From positions 237,917-301,916 of the forward strand of contig CAKRFU010000001.1 of assembly GCA_934320845.1 (NCBI GenBank): DNA of 64,000 nucleotides, given 5' to 3'. This DNA is from an uncultured Lachnospiraceae bacterium. Lineage in GTDB: Bacteria; Bacillota; Clostridia; Lachnospirales; Lachnospiraceae. The notes under the pieces were generated by a model. The model saw only the letters and a list, made by a program, of their open reading frames with translations. It searched no databases and was not told the DNA's origin. Below are positions 45,830 to 55,767 of this stretch, one piece after another. Both the position numbers and the translations under genes were made by a program. The first letter of the stretch is position 1. The number at the start of each line of letters is the position of its first letter.

Positions 45830-47518
45830 ATGAACAGTTTTGTAAATTCTCTTACTGCCGTACTTGACAAAATCGATACTTTCGTTTGGGGGCCTGTAAT
45901 GCTTATTCTCCTTGTCGGTACCGGTATTTTTCTTACCATTAGAACAAAAGCTCTTTGCTGGCGCAATCTTCCATATGCATTAAAAAGTGTTTTGAGCAAA
46001 GAAGCAAGACAAAAAAAGGGGGATGGTGACGTTTCCCCGTTTTCGGCACTTACAACAGCTCTTGCTGCAACAATCGGAACCGGTAATATTGTAGGTGTTG
46101 CTACCGCAATGGTTTCCGGCGGTCCCGGAGCATTAGTATGGATGTGGCTCTCTGCTGCTTTTGGCATAACATCCAAATTCAGTGAATGCATGCTCGCCAT
46201 AAAATACCGTGAGGTAAATGAAAAAGGTGAGATGTCAGGCGGTCCAATGTACACTATGAAAAAAGCATTCAAACATAAAAAAGCCGGTGCCATACTCGGA
46301 TGGCTTTTTGCACTTTTCGCAGTTGTTGCTTCATTCGGAATCGGAAATCTTACGCAGGCAAATTCTATTTCAACAGCCCTCAGTTCAACATTCAACATTC
46401 CCGTTACTGCCACCGGAATTGTAATAACTGTTCTTGCACTTATAATAATTATCGGCGGTATCAAAAATATATCTAAAGTATCTCAGGTCGTTGTACCGCT
46501 TATGGCTGTATTTTATGTTATCGCAGGACTTATTGTAATATTCGGAAACATAAGCAATATACCATCAGGTGTCGCAATGATATTTAAGATGGCATTTTCC
46601 GTAAAAGCAGTCGGCGGCGGTCTTTGCGGCGGTATTGTCGCAAGTATGATGCAGGCTATGCGTTTTGGAGTTGCAAGAGGTGTATTCTCTAACGAAGCAG
46701 GAATGGGTTCTGCCGCCATTACTGCTGCCGCAGCTACAACTGATGACCCTGTACGTCAGGGCTACATAAACATGACAGGTACATTTTGGGATACAATTGT
46801 TGTCTGCACAATTACCGGACTTTGTATTGCAAGTTCCGGCGTTCTTGGCTCAAAGGACATTGTAAACTCAGGACAGTACACATACACAAAAGAAGCTGAC
46901 ACTATCTCTGTAGCAACAAGAAACGGAAATAATATCGTAACTGACAATTTCGTCATAAAAGATGTTAAGACAGATAACGGTGGAACAACTCTTGTCATAT
47001 CAAAAAATTATAAAGACATATCAATTACAAACAAAGAAGCGTCACTCACTTCAGATGCAATAAGCGCCGATACCCTCGCAGGAACATGGATAGATTCCTC
47101 TGAAAACGAATATGTATTTGAAAAAGATGGTTCCTATAAATACAAAGAACTGACTGTAGGCTCCACACTCACAATTAAAGCATTCAAAACAGTTCTTGGA
47201 GATACCGGCGGATGGCTTGTATGTATCAGCATTGCTCTCTTTGCTTTTTCAACAATACTCGGCTGGGAATACCACGGTGAAAAAGCATTTGAATACATAC
47301 TCGGAACCCATAAATACAACATGGTCTACAGAATAATTTTCTCACTTATCGCATATGTCGGAGCAACAACAACACTCGAAATCGCATGGACTTTTTCCGA
47401 CATTGCAAACGCACTGATGGCAATACCAAACTTAATCTGCCTGCTCGTTTTAAGCGGTACAATAGCTAAAGAAATGAATCGTTTCCAGGAAGTGCTGAAA
47501 AATGAGAGAGGAAAGTAA
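45830..47518 (+). CDS. AGCS-family sodium:amino-acid symporter with inserted domain
   Basis: The ATG at 45830 (AGAGG six bases before) gives 562 residues. The family motifs are ALTTALAATIGTGNIVGVATA, GGPGALVWMW and GVFSNEAGMGSAAI. These symporters import alanine or glycine with sodium. The usual length is about 460; the excess is a roughly 95-residue hydrophilic insertion at 348-442 between two membrane helices, containing GTWIDSSENEYVFEKDGSYKY, a lipocalin-like beta motif. The insertion presumably faces outside. Confidence 0.9.
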   Translation: MNSFVNSLTAVLDKIDTFVWGPVMLILLVGTGIFLTIRTKALCWRNLPYALKSVLSKEARQKKGDGDVSPFSALTTALAATIGTGNIVGVATAMVSGGPGALVWMWLSAAFGITSKFSECMLAIKYREVNEKGEMSGGPMYTMKKAFKHKKAGAILGWLFALFAVVASFGIGNLTQANSISTALSSTFNIPVTATGIVITVLALIIIIGGIKNISKVSQVVVPLMAVFYVIAGLIVIFGNISNIPSGVAMIFKMAFSVKAVGGGLCGGIVASMMQAMRFGVARGVFSNEAGMGSAAITAAAATTDDPVRQGYINMTGTFWDTIVVCTITGLCIASSGVLGSKDIVNSGQYTYTKEADTISVATRNGNNIVTDNFVIKDVKTDNGGTTLVISKNYKDISITNKEASLTSDAISADTLAGTWIDSSENEYVFEKDGSYKYKELTVGSTLTIKAFKTVLGDTGGWLVCISIALFAFSTILGWEYHGEKAFEYILGTHKYNMVYRIIFSLIAYVGATTTLEIAWTFSDIANALMAIPNLICLLVLSGTIAKEMNRFQEVLKNERGK

Positions 47519-47526
47519 TATTTGTA

Positions 47527-48480
47527 TTACTGAATTAACATCAATGCTTTCATCAAAAATATCCAACCTGTAAGCGTAATTGACGAAAAAAGAGTAGTAC
47601 TGACTACTATACTTGCAGCTAATGTATCATCTCCATCCATATTTTTTGCCATTATGTAGGATGTAGGTGTGCATGGCGATGCAAGCATTATGACTATTGC
47701 AATCAATTTTTGGTCACGAAAACCAAAATTTGCCGCTATTGGCAGAAAAATTCCTGCAAGTACAACAAGTTTTATAAGCGATGCCACTATAGTCGGCTTT
47801 ATCTTTGCAATTGCTTTTCTGCCCTCGAATGTCGCTCCTATTGATATAAGTGCAAGCGGTGAAGCCATAACAGCCATATTGTTGATTGTTTTGTCTATCA
47901 TTCTCGGAAATTTTATATTAAAAAACGATGCTACAAGACCGAGAAAAATTCCGATTATTATAGGATTTTTCAATATATTTATAAGTGCATGTTTTATCTG
48001 GCTGTTGTCTCCGAAATTTTCTTTATTGTTGCTTTCCAAAGTCAGTATAATAACAGCAAATATATTGTAAAGCGGCACTGAACCTATTATCATAAGCGGT
48101 GCCATACCTGATGTTCCATATATATTCTGAATAAACGCTATACCAAGTATTGCCGCACTACTTCGATAAGACCCCTGTACAAATGCACCTACCATGCTCT
48201 TATCTCTCATAAATTTTTTAGCCAGAAACCAGATTACAAGAATTGACGTAAGCGTTGCAATAAAACAAAAACCTACATATTGAAAATCAAAGTTCTTTCT
48301 TATATTGGTGTCAGCAAGATCCTGAAATACAAGACATGGCAGACATGCCTTAAACACAAACTTATTTGCGACCCCGGCAAAATGTTCATCTATCAGTCCT
48401 ATTCTCTTAAAAAAATGTCCAAGCACAATCACGGCAAAAACCGGAACTGTCGCATTCAGACTAAATAAAAAATTGTTCAT
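47527..48480 (-). CDS. AEC-family (auxin efflux carrier-like) transporter
   Basis: The 317-residue protein has ten predicted hydrophobic segments in two halves, with FKACLPCLVFQDLADT in the first and IAIVIMLASPCTPTSYIMAKNMDGD in the second, both typical of AEC permeases that export or exchange small organic acids such as malate. The substrate is unknown. It is convergent with the AGCS gene, with only eight bases between the stops. Confidence 0.88.
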   Translation of the reverse strand: MNNFLFSLNATVPVFAVIVLGHFFKRIGLIDEHFAGVANKFVFKACLPCLVFQDLADTNIRKNFDFQYVGFCFIATLTSILVIWFLAKKFMRDKSMVGAFVQGSYRSSAAILGIAFIQNIYGTSGMAPLMIIGSVPLYNIFAVIILTLESNNKENFGDNSQIKHALINILKNPIIIGIFLGLVASFFNIKFPRMIDKTINNMAVMASPLALISIGATFEGRKAIAKIKPTIVASLIKLVVLAGIFLPIAANFGFRDQKLIAIVIMLASPCTPTSYIMAKNMDGDDTLAASIVVSTTLFSSITLTGWIFLMKALMLIQ

Positions 48481-48707
48481 CTCTAATCCTCTCCTAAAAT
48501 AAATTTATTGTTAACATAACGCCACGGAATGCTCCCTTGCTATGCAATTTTGGCAATCCTGCACAATTTATAGCATAGAAACGAAATAGAGAAATGTCAA
48601 TGACTGCAAATAAAATTCGCTGTGGCTTTTTGACTTAAAGATTAATACGAAAAATAGTTGTCGCCAAACAACAGCAACAACTATTTTTACATAAAGCCCC
48701 ATCCAAA
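48481..48707. other. spacer, no gene
   Basis: AT-rich sequence with a CTGTGGCTTTTTGAC stretch near 48609 resembling the dispersed TGTGGCTGC repeat, and a repeated GTTGTCGCCAAACAACA motif able to fold (48658-48674). No coding or terminator signal is clear. Confidence 0.35.
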
Positions 48708-51326
48708 CTAAATATTCTCGTTTCTAAGTGTCTCAATCACATTATCTTTTTTAATTTTCTTCATAGTATAAATCATGCTCGCAAATACAACCACAAATAT
48801 ACTTGCTATTACCACAACAATGCTTTGTATTGGAATATAAAATCCCACATTAAAACCGTTTCCCATAACCCTGTACATTGCGTAAGTAAGCAAAACTGCC
48901 ATTATCATACCAAAAACAAGACCTTTTATTCCATAAAACGCACATTCATAATTCATCATTTTATGAAGTCCTTTTTTGGTCATTCCAACTGATTTAAGCA
49001 TTGCAAACTCCTGCCTTCTCAAAAGAATGTTTGTCGATATTGTATTAAATACATTTGCAATCACTATAAGTGATATCAATATGATAAAACCGTACGAAAA
49101 AACATTAACGATCAGCACCAAAGCATTGCTTATTTCTTTACTCTGTGTATTGTCATATATATAAACTTCATTACTTCCTAATTTTGCTGCAGTAAAAGCA
49201 TAAAGATTTTCCTGAGCTGCTGCATGTTTTTTTGCTTTAAAACCAAATTTATATGTGTTTTTTTTGATGACACCTGACGGTATATTCTTTATCTCAGAGT
49301 ACGGACGCACTATTGTAATCATACTCTGTTCACTCATATCACCAACTGCCAGCGGAAGTTCCATATCGCATTTCACAACTTTTACATTCTGTGAAACAAA
49401 TGCATCTTTTCCTGAATATGTTTTAAATTCCAAATCTCCGCCATCTTCAGCATTTAAATTTTCGTCAGCACAATAACTCTGCTCAAGTTTTTTATAACTT
49501 GTCACCATATCTACACTGTATCCCTTTTTCTCCTTTGTCCGATATAACTTAATATCTGCATCTAATTTCAAAACATCATAAGAATAATTTTTCTGCTCAT
49601 CATCATTGTACATTATTAAATGCTGCCATACCAATGTACTGTCGTTTTTCAAATTATTTTTTTTGATAAAACTGTTAAATTTATTATCCTCAACATAATA
49701 TACCATAGCATCCATTCTTATAATGCCTTTTTTCTCATCCACCTTATCAGCATCGTTCTTTTTCAGTTGTTCAAGATAATCTTTATTTACATCACTTATT
49801 TTTATCTCAGCTACTGCATTATCGTAAAGACTGTAACTGCAATCATCTATATTATCTACTCCCTTAAATTCCTTTAACGCATCGTCAACATTCTTAAACC
49901 CCTTATCCATGACATCTTTTTCAATCGTCATAGACAAATCTGCTTTTGAATTGTTCTCATACACTTTCAAAGATGCCGACATATATGAGGTAAAGCTGTT
50001 TACCGCAACAAACAATGCCGTACTTACAGCTATTGAAAATATTGTAACTCTCTGCTTTCTTTTATTTCTCTTAAAATTTTTGTCTGCAAGTGTTCCCTCA
50101 AACCCAAACACTTTTGCTAAAACCGGATTTACTTTTACATTTTTTCGTTTAAGTCCGGTACTTTCATTTTGTTTAAGTGCCTGTAAAACTGTAATTCTTA
50201 CCGCTTTTAATGCCGGTATAAGTGCTGATATAAATACAGTAATAACTGTAACCGCTATCGCAATAATTACGCTTACCGCGGATATATGCATTTTAAGTGT
50301 ATTTACCGACTCACTTGAAGTAATAATCACGGCAAATTGTTTTCCCAGAAGATTTAATGTAATTCCTATTCCTGCTATTCCGCATATTATACCAATCGGA
50401 ATACCTATTATACACAAAAGTCCCGCCTCAAAAAATACGCTTCTTAAAATCTGTTTTTTAGTCGCTCCTGCCGACTTTAAAAGACCAAACTGTTTTGTTC
50501 TCTCACTGACTGATATTGAAAATGCATTATGGATAAGTGATACAGACGCAATCATTATTATCAACATAAGTATGGCTCCCATTCCATACAAAGTTTTATT
50601 ATAATTGCTATTTGAAGATTTTCCATAAAATTTCAAGAGTGAACTGTTCGTATACCACTCCATATCATCATCATTATCTTTTTTTTCTTTGGTAATCTTT
50701 TGCATAATACCGTTAAGTGTATCTTCTGTTTTTGATATATTTTTACACTTGAAATATACCGCATAGGTTTCAGGCTTTGCAGCACCTTTCTTTGTATATA
50801 TCTGCATATCATGCATCGAATCACCCGACACCTGTTGGCAAAAACCGGTAACTTCAAATTCTTTATCTTTACCGCCAACATCTAATTTCACTTTATCCCC
50901 TATCTTACAATTTTTAAAATATACATTCTTTGCCATAGATGTCATGATAATCTGTGAACTATTCTCAGGCATCGTTCCTTTTACCAGCTTGACGGATAAC
51001 ATTGACTTAAATTTGTCATCTATTCCCCTGAATGTAACTGCTTCTGATTCACCCTGATTTTTGTATATCTCCACGATACTGCTTTTACTTACATTTCCTT
51101 CATCTTCACATATTTTTGTTTGTTCTTCGTCAATACCGTATATATGTCCATGCCAATCACCTGTCTGCTCTATAGACACATCAAGCATATAATTTTGTAA
51201 GCTCACTATTATACTTGTAATCGCAACAAACATTGAAGTTGCAAGAATAATTCCAAGTATTGTTACAAAGGTTCTCACCTTATTTTTTTGAAGTGTACGC
51301 AACGTGAATTTATTTACGATATTCAT
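48708..51326 (-). CDS. FtsX-family ABC transporter permease
   Basis: The 872-residue protein has an N-terminal helix (VRTFVTILGIILATSMFVAI), a large extracytoplasmic domain (about 45-245), a three-helix FtsX block (about 250-380), a second helix with another large outside domain (about 425-720), and a final three-helix FtsX block (about 735-860). This two-copy layout is seen in lipoprotein/peptide exporters and antimicrobial-resistance transporters of Firmicutes. Its start overlaps the stop of the ATPase gene by one base. Confidence 0.9.
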   Translation of the reverse strand: MNIVNKFTLRTLQKNKVRTFVTILGIILATSMFVAITSIIVSLQNYMLDVSIEQTGDWHGHIYGIDEEQTKICEDEGNVSKSSIVEIYKNQGESEAVTFRGIDDKFKSMLSVKLVKGTMPENSSQIIMTSMAKNVYFKNCKIGDKVKLDVGGKDKEFEVTGFCQQVSGDSMHDMQIYTKKGAAKPETYAVYFKCKNISKTEDTLNGIMQKITKEKKDNDDDMEWYTNSSLLKFYGKSSNSNYNKTLYGMGAILMLIIMIASVSLIHNAFSISVSERTKQFGLLKSAGATKKQILRSVFFEAGLLCIIGIPIGIICGIAGIGITLNLLGKQFAVIITSSESVNTLKMHISAVSVIIAIAVTVITVFISALIPALKAVRITVLQALKQNESTGLKRKNVKVNPVLAKVFGFEGTLADKNFKRNKRKQRVTIFSIAVSTALFVAVNSFTSYMSASLKVYENNSKADLSMTIEKDVMDKGFKNVDDALKEFKGVDNIDDCSYSLYDNAVAEIKISDVNKDYLEQLKKNDADKVDEKKGIIRMDAMVYYVEDNKFNSFIKKNNLKNDSTLVWQHLIMYNDDEQKNYSYDVLKLDADIKLYRTKEKKGYSVDMVTSYKKLEQSYCADENLNAEDGGDLEFKTYSGKDAFVSQNVKVVKCDMELPLAVGDMSEQSMITIVRPYSEIKNIPSGVIKKNTYKFGFKAKKHAAAQENLYAFTAAKLGSNEVYIYDNTQSKEISNALVLIVNVFSYGFIILISLIVIANVFNTISTNILLRRQEFAMLKSVGMTKKGLHKMMNYECAFYGIKGLVFGMIMAVLLTYAMYRVMGNGFNVGFYIPIQSIVVVIASIFVVVFASMIYTMKKIKKDNVIETLRNENI

Positions 51327-52006
51327 TATCTGTTCACCTCATCTCTCGTAATACGACCATCTTCAATGGCAATTATTCGATCTGCCTGAAGTGCAATATT
51401 TTCATCATGTGTTATCATAATAAGTGTCTGATTATATTTTCTGTTTGATTTCTTTAAAAGTTCCATTATCTCCTGACTGTTTTTACTGTCAAGATTTCCC
51501 GTCGGCTCGTCTGCAAGTACAACCGAAGGCGAGTTCATCAATGCCCTTCCTATTGAAACTCTCTGCTGCTGCCCTCCAGAAAGCTGGTTTGGAAGATGTT
51601 TTTCTCTGCCATGAAGCCCCAGAAGAGCCACCATATCCTGCAAACGTTCTCTATTTACCTTTCTTCCGTCAAGCTGTACAGGAAGTGTAATGTTTTCAAC
51701 AACATCAAGCACCGGAATAAGATTATAAAACTGATAGACAAGACCTACCTGCCTTCTTCTGAATATCGCAAGCTGCTCTTCATTCTGTTTAAAAACATCC
51801 TTGCCATCCATAAAAACTTTACCTGATGACGGCTCATCAACAGCCCCTAATATATGAAGCAATGTTGATTTGCCTGAACCGGACGGCCCTATAATAGCAA
51901 CAAACTCCCCCTTTTCAACAGAAAATGAAACCCCATCTAAAGCTCTGACCTCATTCTCTCCCTTTCCATAAACTTTTGTCAGATTTTCTACTCTCAAAAT
52001 TTCCAC
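51326..52006 (-). CDS. MacB/LolD-type ABC transporter ATP-binding protein (GTG start)
   Basis: The 226-residue ATPase begins at GTG 52004-52006 (VEILRVENLTKVYGKGENEV) with GGAGG seven bases upstream. It has [47 protein letters not shown] and VVLADEPTGNLDSK, the pattern of ATPases paired with FtsX-type permeases. With the next gene it forms an exporter, probably for antimicrobial peptides or cell-wall-active compounds, given the two-component system upstream. Confidence 0.93.
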   Translation of the reverse strand: MEILRVENLTKVYGKGENEVRALDGVSFSVEKGEFVAIIGPSGSGKSTLLHILGAVDEPSSGKVFMDGKDVFKQNEEQLAIFRRRQVGLVYQFYNLIPVLDVVENITLPVQLDGRKVNRERLQDMVALLGLHGREKHLPNQLSGGQQQRVSIGRALMNSPSVVLADEPTGNLDSKNSQEIMELLKKSNRKYNQTLIMITHDENIALQADRIIAIEDGRITRDEVNR

Positions 52007-52082
52007 TCTATTTCCTCCATTCTTGCCAGTGTACTGTATCATTGATACCGTACACTATTTTGCTCTTTTCTTATTTCTTTAG

Positions 52083-52145
52083 CGGGTCAAGCCACCAGAT
52101 AGCAATTTGTATGTAAACATACTTTGCTATCTGCTTTTGACCCTT
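52083..52145 (-). promoter_or_regulatory. long imperfect hairpin in the ABC-transporter leader
   Basis: GGGTCAA, AGATAGCAA and GTATG arms pair with CATAC, TTGCTATCT and TTGACCC arms around a TTTA loop, with two internal loops. It lies in the 5' leader of the ATPase gene and could be a regulatory or processing structure. Confidence 0.5.
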
Positions 52146-52163
52146 ACATCATGGTTTTAATTT

Positions 52164-52201
52164 AGCATACACAGATTACAACCGGGTGACTTTAAAGTGA
52201 C
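52164..52201 (-). promoter_or_regulatory. promoter with OmpR-type direct-repeat operator
   Basis: On the plus strand GTGAC occurs at 52186 and 52197, exactly one helical turn (11 bases) apart, next to a TATGCT-like -10 on the minus strand (52164-52169). Repeats overlapping the -35 are typical for OmpR-family activation, here probably by the response regulator at 53314-54000. Confidence 0.55.
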
Positions 52202-52235
52202 AATATTGTCATTTTATTAACAATCATAATAACAA

Positions 52236-52283
52236 AAAGAAATAGCATCCCTGACCGCCTAAAGTTGAGGATGCTATTTCTTC
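52236..52283 (-). terminator. terminator after the histidine kinase gene
   Basis: AGAAATAGCATCC and its exact complement flank an 18-base loop, followed by TTTTTG on the minus strand; it overlaps the kinase stop. Confidence 0.85.
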
Positions 52284-53317
52284 TAAACTACCCCTTTATA
52301 AAATCTTATATCAAACGAAGTCCCTTTTCCAACCTCGCTTGTTACCTTTATCGTTCCGTTAAACTGTGTTATTATGCTTCTCGACAATGCAAGCCCGATA
52401 CCAACACTTTCACTTTTATGCCCGTCTAAATCATTTTTCTTTTTTCCTTTATAAAATCTCTCGAATATATGCGGCAGGTCTTCCTTTGCAATTCCCATTC
52501 CGTTATCACTTATGACTATTCGACTGTATATCGTATTTTCCTCACATATGACAGAAATCTTACCTCCGTTAAAACTATGCTCCATGCAATTTTTTAATAT
52601 ATTCCCGAGTGCTTCAACAAGCCATTCCCTGTCAGCTTTCACTTTTGATTTTTTTTCATATGAGCGTTTGAATTCTATTCCTCTTATGTCAAGCGGTATC
52701 TCAATAAGCGAATATGCCTCATCAATCACTTTTCCCATGTCTATATTTTCAATATCAAAGTCTACCATGTCGGCATCCAGCCTTGATATTCTGAGTAATG
52801 TTGTTATCTGCCACTTTATTTTTTCAGCAAGTGTCGTAAGTTCCATTACTAAATCCATTCTTCTCTCATATGTAATATCTTCTTCTCTCAAAAAATTCAA
52901 TATAAGATTTATCGAGGTAAGTGGTGTCTTTATCTGATGTGAAATATTTGCAATGGAGTCTGCAAGAAACACTTTGTCATTTTTTAGATTTTCCGCCTGC
53001 TCTCTCAGCCTGATAACAAGTTTTTCCACCTCATCAGAAAGCACCGAAAGTTCTCCCTCTTTATACTGCTCAAATGACAAATGTTCATCACCGTGTAAAA
53101 TCGCATCTATTTTGTCACTTATTTTTGCCAGTCTGATATACCTTTTCTTTGTAAAAATCATGTTTATGCCAAATTGTACAATCCCGGCAACACACACAAC
53201 CGCTGTCAGTTTTGTATTTTTATCAGACAATAAATATATAATTACTGCCGTAAATATTACGACTGTCAAATTGATAAATGAATATTTTTTTATCTCACCG
53301 TTTCTGAAAAAATTCAT
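52283..53317 (-). CDS. intramembrane-type sensor histidine kinase
   Basis: The 344-residue kinase has two membrane helices near residues 12-55 with only a few residues outside, a HisKA segment with H127 (ISHQIKTPLTS), and an HATPase domain (ILKNCMEHSF N-box, ISDNGMGIAKEDL, HIFERFYKG, GIGLALSRSI). Kinases of this layout respond to cell-envelope stress, often via a partner ABC transporter. The ATG at 53317 overlaps the response-regulator stop (ATGA). Confidence 0.92.
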   Translation of the reverse strand: MNFFRNGEIKKYSFINLTVVIFTAVIIYLLSDKNTKLTAVVCVAGIVQFGINMIFTKKRYIRLAKISDKIDAILHGDEHLSFEQYKEGELSVLSDEVEKLVIRLREQAENLKNDKVFLADSIANISHQIKTPLTSINLILNFLREEDITYERRMDLVMELTTLAEKIKWQITTLLRISRLDADMVDFDIENIDMGKVIDEAYSLIEIPLDIRGIEFKRSYEKKSKVKADREWLVEALGNILKNCMEHSFNGGKISVICEENTIYSRIVISDNGMGIAKEDLPHIFERFYKGKKKNDLDGHKSESVGIGLALSRSIITQFNGTIKVTSEVGKGTSFDIRFYKGVV

Positions 53318-54000
53318 AAGCACCTATACCCCATTCCTCTGACCGTTTTTATTATCTCAGGTTTCTGAGCATCATTTTCAATCTTTTCCCTGAGCCTTTT
53401 TATGTAAACTGTCAATGTATTGTCATTCACAAATTCCCCTGATGCGTCCCAAATTTCTTCAAGCAATTTATTTCTCGATAAAACAACGCCTTTATTTGCA
53501 GCAAAAATAAGAAGCAGGCGGTATTCGAGCGCAGAAAGAAAAATTTCCTCACCTGATTTTATCACTTTCCCGCCTGTCGTATCAATTTTTATATCTGCAA
53601 GTTCAATAACATTTGAAATGCGCCCACTTCTTCTGAGAACGCTCTTTATCCTTGAAACAAGCTCCCTCGGTCTGAATGGTTTTCCTATATAATCATCCGC
53701 ACCCATATCAAGTCCCATGACAACACTATACTCATCACCTGATGCCGTTAGAAAAATAACCGGAATATCTGTATTTTGTTTGATTGCCGTACATACCGCA
53801 AACCCGTTTCCGTCCTCAAGCGAAACGTCGAGAAGCACAATATCTATGTTTTGCATGTGCTCATCAACATACGAAAGAGCATCCTTTTGTCCTGTCACAC
53901 TTTCAACATTAAAACCTTCATTATTCAAAAATTCAGTCAGATTTTTTATTATCTCCCTGTCATCCTCAACCAATAAAATATTGTATAATGATTTACCCAT
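53314..54000 (-). CDS. OmpR/PhoB-family response regulator
   Basis: The 228-residue protein begins MGKSLYNILLVEDDREIIKN with the phosphoacceptor D58 (IVLLDVSL), the conserved K in GKPF, and a C-terminal winged-helix DNA-binding domain ending TVRGMGYRCL. GGAG is six bases before the ATG. It probably activates the ABC exporter genes downstream through the direct repeats at 52186-52201. Confidence 0.95.
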   Translation of the reverse strand: MGKSLYNILLVEDDREIIKNLTEFLNNEGFNVESVTGQKDALSYVDEHMQNIDIVLLDVSLEDGNGFAVCTAIKQNTDIPVIFLTASGDEYSVVMGLDMGADDYIGKPFRPRELVSRIKSVLRRSGRISNVIELADIKIDTTGGKVIKSGEEIFLSALEYRLLLIFAANKGVVLSRNKLLEEIWDASGEFVNDNTLTVYIKRLREKIENDAQKPEIIKTVRGMGYRCL

Positions 54001-54033
54001 AATCCACTCCAAAATTTGATATATTAATCTTTC

Positions 54034-55407
54034 TTACACAACCAAATTCGTAATCCAAACACCCTTTTTAACAAGAATATAACCAAGTATAACCTTTATC
54101 ACATCGGCACTCTGCACGATAACGTATATTGTGAGTATAGGCAGTGCCGTAAATTTACACAGAATAAACGCAATCGATACCGATACCACCCATGTAAAAA
54201 TGCTGTCAAACAAAAACGTAATTATTGTTTTTCCGCCGGAACGGAGTGTAAAATACAGCACATTTAAAAATCCCTGCAGCGGGAAAAATGATGCCGTAAT
54301 TATGATAAACCACTGTCCCAGGCGCCTTACCTCTTCTGATGTATCATAAAGTTTCGGAAAGAACCCTGAGCAGGCAACGAGGATTGCTGTAAGAAAAACA
54401 CATATTCCAGCCGTAAACCACATAAGTTTGTTTGATGCTTTCTTTGCTTCGTCAAACTTAGACGCTCCAAGATACTGTCCTGATATTATCCCGACAGCAT
54501 TTCCCATAGCAACAAACACAACATTTAAAAGATTGCAGATTGCATTTGATATGTTTAGTCCTGCAATAACCTGTAACCCTTTCATCGAATAACATTGTGT
54601 CATGGCTGCCATGCCACCTGACCAGAAAAACTCGTTTAAAAATATAGGAAGTCCTTTTATTATAATTACCTTTACTTCACTTATTGAAATTTTAAGTGTC
54701 CTATATACACCTCTTAAAAATTCATATTTCTTTATGCTAAGATGTGTCCACGCTACGACCACGAGCATTTCAACAAACCTCGCAAGCACAGTTGCTATAG
54801 CCGCACCTTCTACCTCAAGTCTTGGAAAACCGAACTTTCCATATATAAGAAGATAATTAAAAACTATATCAACAACAACGGATGCTATACCTCCAACCAT
54901 AGGCTTGACACTCTCACCCATCTCTCTCAAACTTCCCGCATAAATCTGTGTAAACGCAAACGGAACAAGACCGATAAGCATTATATGAAGATAATCAAGT
55001 CCATATTTAAGCGTTTTTGCCGAGTCAATACCGCCGTCATTGCCATGCAGATACAGACCTATCATTTTCTCTCCGCCAAAAACAAATGCTATAAGTCCGC
55101 AAATTGTTATGGCTGCCGTAATCCAGATTTTTAATCTGAATACATTCTGATAACCCTTTTTGTTGCCCTGCCCGAAATACTGTGCTCCGTATATACCGGG
55201 GCCTGACAATCCTCCAAACACAGCAAGAAAGAATACAAAAACAAGCTGACTGACAATAGATACCGCTGTCATATTCTCTGTTCCGAGACTTCCGACCATA
55301 AGATTATCAACAAGTCCGACTACATTTGTAATACCATTTTGTATCATCATCGGAACTGCCAGCGTCATAGCCTTTTTATATACTGAATTTCCGTTACTTT
55401 TCATCAT
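54034..55407 (-). CDS. MATE-family multidrug efflux transporter
   Basis: The 457-residue protein reads MMKSNGNSVYKKAMTLAVPM with 12 membrane helices and MATE features (MIQNGITNVVGLVDNLMVGS, AQYFGQGNKKGYQ, NAICNLLNVVFVAMGNAVGIISGQYLGA). It exports drugs or toxins using an ion gradient. AAGGAG lies about 13 bases before the double ATG, longer than usual. A CGAGAAG/CTTCTCG hairpin precedes it at 55448-55466 in the leader and argues against the longer upstream frame. Confidence 0.9.
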   Translation of the reverse strand: MMKSNGNSVYKKAMTLAVPMMIQNGITNVVGLVDNLMVGSLGTENMTAVSIVSQLVFVFFLAVFGGLSGPGIYGAQYFGQGNKKGYQNVFRLKIWITAAITICGLIAFVFGGEKMIGLYLHGNDGGIDSAKTLKYGLDYLHIMLIGLVPFAFTQIYAGSLREMGESVKPMVGGIASVVVDIVFNYLLIYGKFGFPRLEVEGAAIATVLARFVEMLVVVAWTHLSIKKYEFLRGVYRTLKISISEVKVIIIKGLPIFLNEFFWSGGMAAMTQCYSMKGLQVIAGLNISNAICNLLNVVFVAMGNAVGIISGQYLGASKFDEAKKASNKLMWFTAGICVFLTAILVACSGFFPKLYDTSEEVRRLGQWFIIITASFFPLQGFLNVLYFTLRSGGKTIITFLFDSIFTWVVSVSIAFILCKFTALPILTIYVIVQSADVIKVILGYILVKKGVWITNLVV

Positions 55408-55447
55408 CTTTTTATCTTTACTCCTTTGTAATCTCCCATACAAAAGA

Positions 55448-55466
55448 CGAGAAGAAATTCTTCTCG
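55448..55466 (-). promoter_or_regulatory. leader hairpin before the MATE gene
   Basis: A perfect CGAGAAG/CTTCTCG stem with flanking GG/TC extension is followed by TTTTG on the minus strand and might attenuate the MATE mRNA. Confidence 0.45.
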
Positions 55467-55499
55467 CCTTTATTTTCATGATATCTATTCTACCCAGCT

Positions 55500-55767
55500 T
55501 TCATATAAATTACAAGCAAAATTTTCCGTAAATGCGTTTTTCAGCGTAACATTTCAGTTACTTTTCGACAGCAAAATCTATCTTTCAATCTTTAATTTTT
55601 TCTTAAGATTAAATTATTTATTATATAACTTGCAACAAATTTAATTTACTTCTGTTATTATAGGTATAGGGAGACATATTACAATAAATTACATGCAGGA
55701 TTTGTGTCTGTGCGCACTTGGCACAAACCTGCTATGTACAAAAAACGTGCGCAGAAATGAGGATATT
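55500..55767 (+). promoter_or_regulatory. promoter and leader of the second BspA-like gene
   Basis: The spacer is AT-rich; TTGCAA (near 55630-55635) and TGTTAT 17 bases later form a weak promoter. The leader at 55700-55762 contains TTTGTGTCTGTGCGCACTTG and a later GTGCGCAGAAATGAGG, matching the leader of the padR gene at 36787-36852. Confidence 0.45.
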
